Assembly (NCBI GenBank): GCA_007844125.1
Contig: CM017572.1
Coordinates: forward strand, 39,564,920 to 39,628,919
Reading direction: 5' to 3'
Source of the DNA: Sinonovacula constricta
Taxonomy: Eukaryota > Mollusca > Bivalvia > Cardiida > Solecurtidae
DNA length: 64,000 nt
The first letter of the stretch is position 1. Each line of letters begins with the position of its first letter. The translations under genes were made by a program, and so were the position numbers. Under the pieces are notes generated by a model, which searched no databases, was not told where the DNA came from, and was given only the letters and a program-made list of their open reading frames with translations. This document shows positions 25,323-38,800 of this stretch, one piece after another.

Positions 25323-25822
25323 AAGGTGGGATCTGACAGCTTGGACCAACATTTTTTTCTAAATAACCAAATAAGTAATTTTTATCTTAAAAGGTTCTAC
25401 AAAAATCTGTTCATTAAAGCCCTAGATCTAAGTGAACAGTGAAGCACAAATCCTCGCTCGTCATTGCAAAAAGGTAATTCCTATCTAGGCCAAGATGCAA
25501 GTATAGCTATTTTTAAACTAAGAAAACCACGTGACAACTTACGTTTGAGTTCACGTATTATAGTCATCCCGGTAGCCCGCTATGACGTCGATATCTGTTT
25601 TAGCAGATATCACTATCGTGCTTATTTATAGATTTCGAAGTAAAGAACATTCAAAGTGATTTTGTCGCAATTTTTATGTCCAACAATGTAGGTAGCGTTC
25701 AAAATCGACTTTATTTAGTCTAAAGTATGAATTTATACAAAGATAATGCCTAAATTCCCTTTGATCAGGAGTAAGATATTGTTATTTGTATTAGATAGAG
25801 GCAAACTGTGGGATACCACCTT
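25323..25822 (+). mobile_element. Family T element, copy 10, reference full-length copy
   Basis: A 500-bp element with TA on both sides. The left end AAGGTGGGATCTGACAGCTT and the reverse complement of the right end (AAGGTGGTATCCCACAGTTT) are good inverted repeats of about 20 bases. The core contains CCACGTGAC and TATGACGTCGATATCTG. No coding capacity, so it is a MITE-like non-autonomous element. The TA target fits Tc1/mariner-type transposition, which is inference. Confidence 0.9.
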
Positions 25823-25829
25823 TAATATA

Positions 25830-27290
25830 TGGGACGAAAAGCAAACATATTGATTGTCCTTTTGGGGTATGATCCTTACGCACAGTCACGTGATAAAGGC
25901 TTACATGTAATACATGCGTAACATTTTTGATAAAATATATGAGCTCATGGAACTGTGAATGCACGATTGATTGTTGGATTACTAATATTAAATCGTGCGT
26001 TTGATTAGTATGGCATTGATTAAATGTACAACCACCCAAATATTTGACAAACTTCGCTTAGATAGACATAAGTTGTTATGCTAATTTATAGCAATGCGTG
26101 GGTATCAATAAAACGCCCGGCGTCAATGTATCACTACGCTTATAGGAAAAAAAAGTTCTAAATAATGCATAGGTTCCCTTCTGCTCTGGCTACATTGATA
26201 GCTAAAGATTGAGGTATTTCCAAAGCAGGTGAAATATGCTGGATGGGAGGCAGAAAACATAAGTTAAATATTTTAAGAATTACTTTCATTGGTGATTTTA
26301 ATTTAAAACGCTCAGGAATAGCACTAAATGGGATCGGTGATTCAACATTCAATATCGGATCGTAATTTTTTCTTACGGTTCTCATTTATAAAAAGAAGAT
26401 TAGTGGCATGCGGTGAAAGTGACTCATGATACGAAACGCATCGCGGAGTCTTTTTTATAAAAGGTATCTTTTGGAGACTGACGTGACTAGTCAAAGGTAT
26501 ATGCGAAGCAAACAAGATCGGTGTCAATGTTTTAAAGTTCATCGTCAGATTTGATTGGATTCTTTGACATATACACGTTTTAATAATCAAAGAGGATTTT
26601 ATCACATCAGGTCTCAGAGCGGCTAGACACTGTATGTGTCAACATGTCTAAGACTATATGGTCAAATGGGACGTTTATCAATACAGTTATTTACTTTTCT
26701 TAAACGAAGAACGCACTTTACAACTTTTGTTTCTCATACGGATTTGGTGTACTTAATCAAAGTGCTTGGAGTTGCTTAAGGATCTACAGAGAATCCATCT
26801 AAACCTTAAAGTCTGCGCATGATTTTTAACTGCCTTTCCAAATAAAGTTGTGAATGTTATTTTCTGTGAGATTTTATTTTCATTCTACAATGTCTTTCAG
26901 TTGTGCAGATGGTCATTAAAGAACAATTGAAATTATACGTTGTCGAAGATTAATCAAAGTGAACTTATATTTGATACTTAACATGATAAACATCACCAAA
27001 CCAATTCCAACTAAAATATTTTAATCCTTTAAAAATCCCTTCGTAACTAGTAACGCCGTTGTCACATAAACAAACAAAACAACAAAACAAGTCATCGACA
27101 GTTACCAACTATAAAATCAATTTTCAGCTAAAACACTCCAATGTACTGCCTGAAGTGAAAAACAAAACAACGGCCTAAAATACTGATTCAATAATTCTTA
27201 ATAGTTGCCACTGGTGCCCAAATATCTATACACGTTTACGATTGGTTGTGCAACTGTTCTTCTGTACAGTGTTGTTCTTGTTAAGAACAA
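25830..27290. other. Gene-free stretch upstream of the phospholipase gene
   Basis: Opposing short frames (25791-26605) have no recognisable domain. I see no repeat family. The last few hundred bases should include the proximal regulatory region of the cPLA2 gene. Confidence 0.45.
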
Positions 27291-27300
27291 ACCGGATTAC

Positions 27301-27367
27301 CTATATATACACATAGATTTAAAGTAAACTTGTGAAAATGGATTAATTGGATTAATTCACCGGGAGA
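27301..27367 (+). promoter_or_regulatory. Candidate core promoter and 5' leader of cPLA2
   Basis: A TATATATA-like motif at about 27302-27309 lies 60 bases before the start codon at 27368. No convincing 3' splice site lies between. The leader would therefore be short and unspliced. Confidence 0.35.
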
Positions 27368-27484
27368 ATGGAGTCGTTTGATAGTGATTACTGCGACAGC
27401 AATAGCTGTGTGACAGATAGACCGAGGTCTCCCCCGTATTTCTGTAGAATGGAACATCGGGATTCTTTGACAACGCTGTTCTCC
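27368..27484 (+). CDS. PLA2G4A-like: cPLA2 exon 1: start codon and lineage-specific N-terminus
   Basis: Thirty-nine codons, phase 0 at its end (CTGTTCTCC|GTAAGT). Encodes a polar, Ser/Asp-rich N-terminal tail with no counterpart I recognise in vertebrate enzymes. Confidence 0.75.
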
Positions 27485-30400
27485 GTAAGTCATTTATTTA
27501 ACAAAAATATTTATTTCACCAAATGTAAAATATCAGACATTTTCTCCTCTCTTCCGTTTTCTATTTAAATGATTCGCTGAGGAGTAATATGCACAATTGA
27601 TGTACTGGACAATGTTCACCACTGCAAGCTTATTTTATAATTATCCAGGCTTTTCTTGCCTTGGCATCTCTAAGTTGGTCAAAAATGAGGTTAGACAGCT
27701 ACGCCGAAAAAGTCTAAGAACTATGTATTTATAGTAACCAACTTTGATCTAAGGTCAGTCAGTCGTAAGATTGTTTCAAGAACAATACATTTATAATAAT
27801 TTATTTTGATCTAAGGTCAGTCAGTCGTAAGAGCGTTTCAAAAACTATACATTGATAGTAATTAATTTTGATCTAAGGACAGTCGGTCGTAAGAGCGTTT
27901 CAAGAACTATACATTGATAGTAATTTATTTTGATCCAAGAACAGTCGGTCGTAAGAGCGTTTCAAGAACTATACATTGATAGTAATTAATTTTGATCTAA
28001 GGACAGTCGGTCGTAAGAGCGTTTCAAGAACTATACATTGATAGTAATTTATTTTGATCCAAGAACAGTCGGTCGTAAGAGCGTTTCAAGAACTATACAT
28101 TGATAGTAATTAATTTTGATCTAAGGTCAGGTCAGTCAGTCGTAAGAGCGTTTCAATGAAAATATAATACAAATTATAGCTCTTAACTGTAGGGCTAATT
28201 TGGTTTATCAAGTCATATGACCACTTTTTTTACTAATTTAGCTTACGTTATAAAACACGAGTATGTATTGTGATAAAAATTATATAACTTAAGAAAAACT
28301 GTGTATCTGCTTTAGTACTAATTATGTATTTTTTTATTCTATGACTTCTAATGTATGGCACCCCTGCCTTGTTTGACATGACTCCTTGGTCAAATCTACT
28401 ACTTCCTTGCAACAGTATCAACCTTCTTCTGTCTTCATCTTTTTCACATTCCATTACTTCCCTTCGGAACATCTACTAGCTAACCTACTGGTCCGTTCAT
28501 TCATTTGTCAGATGTCTACCTCCACCAGTAATAGCCGGGCTGCGCCACAATATGTCTCTGACAATAAATTGTATCTGGTGCGATGTTTTTCGAACACAAA
28601 ACTGTACATTATGGATTATTGATCAGTATCGACCTGTTTTTATCTTGATAACAAGAGGTACATTGACATGTAATTCCCGCATTTGTGTAGAGCCGGGCAG
28701 GCTGAATGTTTTCTTCTTATCTTCTTATCTTCCGATAAATGTGCATGACAAACAAGGCATTTTGTGGATGAAAAAACAAACAAACACACACAACGAAAAA
28801 CACACACACACACAAATACATTTCATAGTTAAGGTACTGTACAACATTTTACAGGTAACGTGCCCTGCGAATATCTGCCCAGACCTTGATGCAATGAAAG
28901 GTTTCCTTTATAATTATTGTAAATGAAAGTTTGAGTATCTACATGTACATAGAAACATTGTTACATTAAAGGTGTTATCCTATAGTTTGGGTCAAGTATC
29001 ATTTTCTCAAATAACTGTATAAGTCATTTTTACCTGAAAAGGTCCTGCAAAATGCTTTTCATTGATGTCATAGATTTGTGTGAACAGTAAGCATGTATCT
29101 TTAATCGTCATTGCAAACAGGAATTTCCTGTCTGAGACACGCTGCAGAGATAATTATTTTTAAACTAAGAAAACCACGTGATAACTAACTTTTGAGATCG
29201 CGTTATATCGACATCTGGGTAGTCCGCGCAGTCGCTATCTAATTTTAGCAGAAATCACCATCGTGCTTATTTATAGATTTGGTAAGTATGAACTTTTTGA
29301 ATGGATTTTTTTCGCAATTTCTACTGTGTTACAATGTAGGTTGTGCTCAAACTCGCATATACTTAGATTCAAATATAAGTTTTTGCAGAAATTGTGCGTG
29401 AATTTCCAGAAACTCTGGAAATGTTAAATGCATTAAATATTGGTAAACTGTCGGAAACCGCCTTTAAAATGTGTTGTCTTGTTTCTTTTTTAAGGAAGGC
29501 TCTTTAGTTCAGTGCTCGATAGTATGAAAGAACGAAGTAAAGTTACAGGTCATAATAAAGAGATGCAATAGAAAAATATCGGGCTTTCTTGCAGTTCGAA
29601 ATTGGTTAATTTTTACAAGATATATCAAGCAGAGCCCAAATGGTATTAAGACAGACAGTCTGGCAGACTTACAGACGGACTGACAAAGAGATAACAACAG
29701 GCAAGCTACACACACATAGCGAGTGAATTTTCCACCTCTTGGTAGAATAAGATGACGTTTATTCACTATTATTATACAATATCCAATCTGTGTGTTCTAG
29801 GTCCAATCCCAGCCATGTATGGTTGTCGAGGTTGTTGTGGTGCGGGGCCACAACATCACCAAAGGGTCAGAGTTCAAAAATTGGAGTAAGTGTCTACTTA
29901 TTCTTTTATATGTGATATTTTATGTTACCTTTCACAATACGCCCAAGGCGACTTAAAAACCCATACTTCCTATAATGATGCACATACAATGTGGCAGGCA
30001 AGTCACTCTTACATACTATTATGTTACTTTAGCGTATGGCCTTTTTATAATCTAAAGTACGTACCATTTTCTCTATTTTAAGGTTTAACATTCATTTTTC
30101 GTCATTCTTCGTTTATTTCCGTTTCAGTGGATACGCCGGATCCTTATGTTACACTGTGCATCCCTTCATCCCCTCACGGAACTCAGCGAACTTCCACGGT
30201 GGATAACGACTTTGATCCGGTTTGGAACGAAAAGTTTGAGTTCTACCTTAATCCTGAAGTTCACAATGAATTAGGTGAGTTTTATTTGGAATGTAGTTAT
30301 TTTGAATATTTTAAACAAACACATTCCTACATGTATGTCAGCAATCGACCAGAGCGTCGGCTTGCGTATCGGGAGGTCGCGGGTTCAAACCCCGGCCGGG

Positions 30401-33400
30401 TCAAACCAAAAACTCTAAAGTTGGTAGTAGTGGCTTCCCTCCTAACGCTCTGGGCTAAGGGGACAGCATTACGCCTGACTCGTCGGTGTCAGTATAATGG
30501 ACCGGCCGGGTTCAGTCCCTGGGCACCTCATAAGTGCCCCTTTGCTATAATGATAGAAATGTCGCTGCACAGTATAGGCAAAAATGCCGGCAAATCCCAT
30601 CCCAATCGGCCAGAAATGAAAATTTGCATATTCAATTGTAATTCAAACAATTCATCAATGTTTTCAAAAACAAGTAGTTCCATCATCAAAATTAGAGTCG
30701 TTCACTTAGCCGCAAGTGAAATAATAACGAGATTTTACTTTATCTTGTAAGCGAGTAAATCCAGCCCACTTTTAATACATGTGATCCACAGAGCTGTCTG
30801 CCCAGTCGTATGCAGGCGTGGTGAAAGTGGATGATTTATTAAGGGAGTTGCAGAGGCTGAATATCTGTTTCAATAAAAGTGTAACTGATAAGGTTACAAA
30901 GCGATGCATTTTTAACATTTTATGTTCAGTATGTATTGTTGCAATTTTGTGATATACTTTCAGAATAATCACCTTCCGACAGTACTTTAAAATGTATTGT
31001 TTTGTGTTTTGAGTCCTATATCAACGACTAATGGCTACTGTGTCGAGGTTTCACTCAGGTGACTTAAGGCGCCGTTGACCTTATAATCAGCCCATCACTT
31101 TTAATAATCAAATAAATCAATTCTTTAACATTTAGATTGTTCATAAAAACCATACTACCTTGAATGAATCACTATGGTATATAAATAAAAGAAACTTACC
31201 AAAATTAATTATTTTTGTTACAGAGGTTACCCTCATTGATGATAACTACACATTTGACGAATTCCTCGCCAACGTCAAAGTTGACCTCACCGACATCAAA
31301 GCCGAGATGGTCAAAAACACAGTCAAGAAATCCATTGTCTTTCATGATGTGAGTAAATATAGGATCATAGACCAATCTTATATTATGTAGGCATGGATAT
31401 AGCTTTTCTCAAAAATATATTAAAGGACTTTATAGCTCCATTTGTGTCTGATTTCACTAAAAATACAAGACCTATAACTAGAGATAACTCATATAATGAT
31501 TGGATAAATAAAACCGATAAAATGATCTAAATTTGCACCCTACAGAAAGGCTACACATTGTAGGCGGCATTTATAGACAAAAATCAAGTCTAGATGTTAG
31601 CACTACCATAAATTGAAACCATATTCTATTGCCAACTTCCAAGGTACTTAAGCAAGATAATTGGCAGTTTTAAATTTTAAAACGGTTCTGGCTTTTATTC
31701 CTTATGTTTAGTTTTGACAACACCCAAGTTGTATTCAAGTCATTATAAATAAACAATGGTATAAAAGGGGCAATATATTTTATCAAAAAATGAAAATTAA
31801 AGTAGATGAAATAATTGAACGAAGTCTCACCAATACGCCACAATTATTAACAGACTGTGTTTACCTTTTCATTTCAGCTCATTCGCAATAACGAGGTAAG
31901 TAAAGTAAAACATTTATAAATGCACAATGTCGAGAAATTTTACAATATATTAATAACATTGTTTACATTAGGTACAAGGTGAAATCGGAGGAATTTGTTA
32001 CACGTTAGCAACTAGTCAAGTAATAGTTATACATACTTTTTAAAATGTATCTGTCCATCAATTACTTTGATTTTGTAAATTATTGATTTAAAGGATATAA
32101 TAAATATCTATGGCAACATTTCATTACATTATTTTCACAAAATTTACGTATATTAATACGTTCCCATTTTTACTTTTCAGCCATCTTTATTAGACATCGA
32201 ACTTTCCGCAAGATATGTGTAAGTCTTTTTTATTATAATAACTGTTAATAGGATTTCAAATTGTTGTCCTATAGACAAGAAAATATAAGCCATAAAATGC
32301 TCAAATAACCGAGTTCGTTATTTTTATGAAGTCTTTTTCTAAATATAAATGAGTCAGTCTTCACAACCGACTAATACAAGAAAATGATTTTTCATATGTC
32401 TCATGAGTTTTATTCATATGTACTTCGTTTAATTAATTAATTAATTAATTAATTAATTAATTAATTAATTAATTAATATTAATTAATTAATATATAAAAA
32501 ATAACTTCTTGCAGTATTTCTCTGTGTTATTTTGTATTTTTTGTATAAAACAGAACAGAACAGTTCTGGTTTTTTTTTTATACCGATAGTTACAATAAAG
32601 TACAACACAATAGAAAAACAATCAATTAATCGCTGGCAGTATAAATTAATTATATGTTAATTATAGATACTCATTGCCACTCAGATACATTGAGGTTCGG
32701 CTTGTTTTTTATTTATCGAACAGACACAAATACATGTCGTACTGGCGAGGCCCAACTTATAGTATTCGTGGAAGACCTCCTCAAACAAAAGTCTGGGAAG
32801 AACCACCGACACACCGTAGATCTCGTTTATTTTATAAGTAGTGTAGGTCAAAAAACTACCATATCTGTGATATGCAGGGTAATAAGCAGTTCTTTTGTTA
32901 AATCATTTACTATGCCGTCAAATGTGAGCTTTTTAACCGGTCATTAGAAGACCATAAGTAAATATCACTCGTTATGCTTTATATTGATCATAACACCTCC
33001 GCTTGAAATGGGATATACACCTAATAAAACATCAAAGGAAAATGTCTATAAATAACCTCTCGACTTTCTTCAATATTGTCAAATAGGCTTCGGTTTAAAT
33101 AGATAACTATAAAGTTAAGTATAAATCAAAACTTGATTCAAAAGTTGAATGTATATGTAATAAGAGAAATACGCTTATGATCTTGTTGCTGAACAGTGGT
33201 AAGGAGTTTGCTTTATTTATTACAAAAACTTGGTTTAGTGTTGTAATAATAAAAATGAGAATGAAATGTTTATAAATATTTTCAATACAGTAAGAATCTT
33301 TGAACGCGTTTAACATAGAAAATAAAATAAAATAGCAACAAAAAAGCAAGATTTCTATTTGGACATTTAGCCTGCATGATAGAGTAGTAAGCTAAAAGTT

Positions 33401-35746
33401 AGTGTTCCTGGGATAAGTAAGGCGACTGCCTTCCTTTTGTTGTCAATAATTACACAGTTGTGATGTTAATTGAGCACTGTTCATCTTGATTAGATAATTA
33501 CTTACTTAGTCCTCTTCGCCAATTTCTGAGCACAGTGCCTGCACTATTTTTTTTATCTGGTTCTGTCTTATGTCCTTTGCTTTGTCTCACTCCATGACAG
33601 ACAGATCGCCTTCAGCTCGGCTTCTAGAGTTTGGTTGGCTAATGTTAAATGCACTGTTGTTGATTGTTCCATAGGGAACTGTATTATTTATATTTTTTCT
33701 AAATATCCTCTCACTCAAATTTTCGGCAAATTACCTTTTTTCAAGAGTTTAGAACTTAGTGTTTTCTAATATGGCAGCACACATAAACGTTTGCAAATAT
33801 ATAGAGACAGAAATTGTTTGTGTTTACCTCTTTAAATGATAAATATAGCTTTGAATTGAACAACGATAAAAACAACATGTGGAAACTTACAGAAATTGCG
33901 AATTGACATCGACGTTTCGTACTATCACAATTTGTTACTAACATGTTAAATATTTATTTGTTATTTCGTTTTTTCCAGACATCAACCCGAGTTACGTTAC
34001 AGTCTCACGTTATGTAACGAGGAGAAAGAATATGTCGCGAAACGACGTCAAGTCGTTTTTGACGTCATGCAGGAATTATTGGGAGAAGACGCCCCTTTAT
34101 CGTTAGAGGAGGTATGACGCTGCCCAGCACTTTTTTACAGCACTTTACAATTAGAATTTTGAATCTCTTTCTCAAAAAGCATTTTGACAAAGTCCAATTA
34201 TTTTATTAAGTAGCATCAATTATATTTGCTGTATACATAATTAATTCGTTGGAAATATTGGCAGAGAATGATGTATAAAACAACAACAACAACAACACAA
34301 AAAACAAAAAACAATATCAACAAAACAAAAACATTTTATTCGCTTGATTTTCCTGTCCGTCGGATGCTGTCGCAATACATAAGAAATATGTCGTTGGAAG
34401 TTTAATATGTACTTCGGTTAATCTGTCTCCCCATTTAAGTTGTAAAATATTGAAATAGTTTTTTAAAACTGTTAACTTCCCTCCCCGTCAGGGTATGTCA
34501 GGTCCCAGAACATCCCTCTTCAGGCTTGTTTTATATGTTATATATACATGTATAAAGTTACGCATTTAATCATTAATAAATTTATATTCATATGATATTT
34601 AAAACCCAGGATGTGTTTAAATGTAGAAATGGAAAAGAAACAACAAAGCCGATGGTTATAAAATTGATAAACATAAAGTTACAACTAGAAAAATGAAGAT
34701 AATTGGTATGTTTACAAAGGATATAGTTGTCTCATGGAAACGTTTTTTCAGGTTCCGACAATCGGTGTTCTAGGATCCGGGGGAGGTTTCCGGGCCATGA
34801 CCGCGTTTAGTGGTGTAATGGGTGCCCTGGTAGATACCCGGATATTGGACATGGTGACGTACAACGTGGGGCTGTCCGGGTCCGCATGGTAAGTACTTAC
34901 ATGGGCCGAACGTGTATTGTTTTTTATCTGTTAGATATATCGTCATTTATCGGATATAAACCATTACTTTTAACCTGAGATAGTGTTTACTTGAATGAGC
35001 TGTGGTATTTGATATTCACCGTTAAGAGTATGTCGCGAACAGGTAACATGATGCCACTCCGAAGCGCATTAGCCGAATACCGGATCTACCAATCATGGAA
35101 CTACCGTTATTATTGCTTACGGTAATGTGTGTGTTAATCAAGGTAACTACATATAGAGCAATCTCTTAGTGACATTTGCCGGCTGCTATTTGCGCCCGCC
35201 ATACCTGTATCAAAGACAGCTAGGTATGTCTTAAGCAATGACCGACTTGTTTGAAACAGTTTAGTTAAAATATTATTCTAAGGCAGAACAAATTAAACAA
35301 ACTAATAATAAATGCAATGCGTGCATACCATATATGCGAATAAATTATTTTAAGCTTGTTTCTTCATTCCATTCTAGGTACCTCTCAACCCTTTACTCGC
35401 ATCCAGATTTTCCGAAGAAATCTCCAAAGGAGCTCCGACCGGAACTCCGGGACAGTATCCAATCCAGTCCCCTATGGCTCCTGAACGTGTCCAGTATAGT
35501 GAGGTACCTCTCTCGAATAATGGAAAAACGTAAACAGGGACAGCCAGTCAGCTTCACCGACTTGTTTGGTCATCTAGTGGGCGAGACCTTACTAAAAGGA
35601 GTACGTTGAAGACATGTTTTGCAATAATAATGACGATACTTATAATACTAATACTAATGCTTATACTAATACTAATACTAATGACGACGATGATGATGAT
35701 GAAGATTTTGATGATGATGATGATGATCATAATAATGATAATAATG

Positions 35747-35813
<67 letters not shown>

Positions 35814-38800
35814 CAATAATAATAATAATAACATATTATCCTAGAGGCTTTATTATAAACATTCGCAACTTTTGTTCCCTCTCCTTAGTATTTGTATTAC
35901 ATCTAGATTTGTCATAACACTTTACAAACTGCAAAATTATAGCAACTAAAGTATTATTTCCAAAGAACCGGTAAAAGATAATAAAGATTGGCCCAGCGTA
36001 TCCAAATAATATTTTACTCAAGCAAAAATTCGCTTATTCATCGACCTATACATATAAACAGGTCATTTTTTGTATTTTTAAGTTCTTTTCGATGTCTATA
36101 TTATTTTATTTTCAATCACATTCCAGAGGTTAGACGCCAAACTCAGTGATCAGCAGGAGAAGATTAAGGATGGTCTGATCCCGATGCCAATGTACTCTTG
36201 TCTCCATGTGAAGAAATCTGTCTCAGCCATGGTATTTCACGGTAAGTCATGCCAGCCACAGTTTCTGTCGTTCTGTCTCAGCCATGGTATTTCACGGTAA
36301 GTCATGTCATCCACAGTTTCTATCGTTCTGTCTCAGCCATGGTATTTTAACGGTAAGCCATTCCATCCACAGTTTCTATCGTTCTGTCTCAGCCATGGTA
36401 TTTTAACGGTAAGTCATGTCATCCACAGTTTCTATCGTTCTGTCTCAGTCATGGTATTTCACGCTAAGTCATGCCATCCACAGTTTCTATCGTTCTGTCT
36501 CAGCCATGGTTTTCCGGGTTAAGTCATGCCATCCACTGTTTCTATCGTTCTGTCTCAGCCATGGTATTTCACGGTAAGTCATGTCATCCACAGTTTCTAT
36601 CGTTCTGTCTCAGCCATGGTGTTTCACGCTAAGTCATGCCATCCACAGTTTCTATCGTTCTGTCTCAGCCATGGTTTTCCGGGTTAAGTCATGTCATCCA
36701 CAGTTTCTATCGTTCTGTCGCAGCCATGGTATTTAACGGTAAGTCATGTCATCCACAGTTTCTATCGTTCTGTCTCAGCCATGGTATTTCACGGTAAGTC
36801 ATGACATCCACAGTTTCTATCGTTCTGTCTCAGCCATGGTATTTAACGGTAAGTCATGTCATCCACAGTTTCTATCGTTCTGTCTCAGCCATGGTATTTC
36901 ACGGTAAGTCATGTCATCCACAGTTTCTATCGTTCTGTCTCAGCCATGGTATTTCACGGTAAGTCATGCCATCCACAGTTTCTGTCGTTCTGTCTCAGCC
37001 ATGGTATTTCACGGTAAGTCATGCCATCCACAGTTTCTGTCGTTCTGTCTCAGCCATGGTATTTCACGGTAAGTCATGCCATCCACAGTTTCTGTCGTTC
37101 TGTCTAAGCCATGGTATTTCACGGTAAGTCATGCCATCAACAGTTTCTATCGTTATGTCTTAGTCATGGTTTTCCGAGTTAAGTCATGCAATCCACAGTT
37201 TCTGTCGTTTTGTCTAATTCATGGTATTTCACGGTAAGGCATGCAATCCACTGTTTTTATCGATCTGTCTCAGTCATGGTTTTTCGAGTTAAGTCATACA
37301 ATCCAAAGTTTCTATCGTTCTGTTTTAGCAATGGTTTTCCACGGTTAGTCATGCAATCCAAAGTTTCTATTGTTCTGTCTCAGCCATAGTTTTCCACGGT
37401 AAGTGTTGCAATCCACAGTTTCTGTCGTTCTTTCTCAGTTATGGTTTTCCGAATTTAGTCATGCAATCCACAGTTTCTGTCGTTCTGTCTCAGCCATGGT
37501 TTTCCGTTGTAAGTCATACAATCCAAAGTTTCTATCGTTCTGTCTCAGACATGGTTTTCCGAATTAAGTCATGCAATCCACAGTTTCTGTCGTTCTGTCT
37601 CAGTCATGGTTTTCCGAGTTAAGTTATGCAATCCACAGTTTCTGCCGTTCTGTCTCAGCCATGGTTTTCCAGGGTAAGTGTTGCAATCCACAGTTTCTGT
37701 CGTTCTGTCTCAGCCATGGTTTTCCGTTGTAAGTCATGCAATCCAAAGTTTCTGTCGTTCTGTCTCAGTCAAGGTTTGCCGAGTAAAGTCATGCAATCCA
37801 CAGTTTCTGTCGTTTTGTCTCAGCCATGGTTTTCCGTTGTAAGGCATGCAATCCACAGTTTCTGTCGTTTTGTCTCAGCCATGGTTTTCCGTTGTAAGTC
37901 ATGCCATCCATAGTTTCTGTCGTTCTGTCTCAGTCATGGTTTTCCGAGTTAAGTCATGCAATCCACAATTTCTGTCGTTTTGTCTCAGCTATGGTTTTTC
38001 GAGTTAAGTCATGCAATCCAAAGTTTCTATCGTTCTGTCTCAGCCATGGTCTTCCACGCTCGTATAAGAATATTTCATGTGTGCTTCTTCCTTGAAAAAG
38101 AAACGTACGCCCTTAGTAATTTATCAAATGTACTCTTGTGAAGAAATATGTCTCAGCCATGGTATTTCACGGTAAGTCATGCAATCCACAGTTTCTGTCG
38201 TTCTGTCTCAGCCATGGTATTTCACGGTAAGTCATGCAATCCACAGTTTCTATTTCTAGACAGAACTATAGAAACTGTGGAATGCAAGACTTACCGTGGA
38301 AGACCATGGCTGAGACAGAACAACAGAAACGGGCATGTTGAAACGTTTTAGATTATACAATTTATAATTACATTAAATGATATAGCTAACAATTCGTTGC
38401 GCGCTTTGATCGACGTGTGTACTAGTATAGATGTATTGATTGCTGTTTTTGTTAAATAGCTTTTAACACAATCATTTGTATTTTTTTCCAGAATGGATGG
38501 AGTTCAGTCCGTACGAGATCGGCATGCCCAAGTATGGAACATTCATGAAGCCTTCTTTGTTTGGCAGCAAATTCTTCCTGGGCCATCTAATCAAACAACA
38601 CAACGAACCACCTCTACACTTCCTTCAAGGTAAAGTTCAGCAGACAGAAAACAAAACATACATATAAACACAAAATATATTTTTAGTCTTGAACTAATAA
38701 AAACTATCCAGCAGAAAGGTATTTCAGGTGACTTGTTGATGTTTGGCATGGGGTCTCCCTCTATAATCTATGTACGTGCTTGTCATTAAATAAGAACTAG

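Noticed and set aside
30127..30750. 207-codon ORF as a complete gene
   Set aside because: It is cPLA2 exon 3 read through its GTGAGT donor into a SINE. The spliced model gives a conserved protein.
32654..32947. TatD-like DNase start (DTHCHSD motif)
   Set aside because: Only the seven-residue motif fits. The rest of the frame has no TatD features, and it lies in cPLA2 intron 6 without flanking exons.
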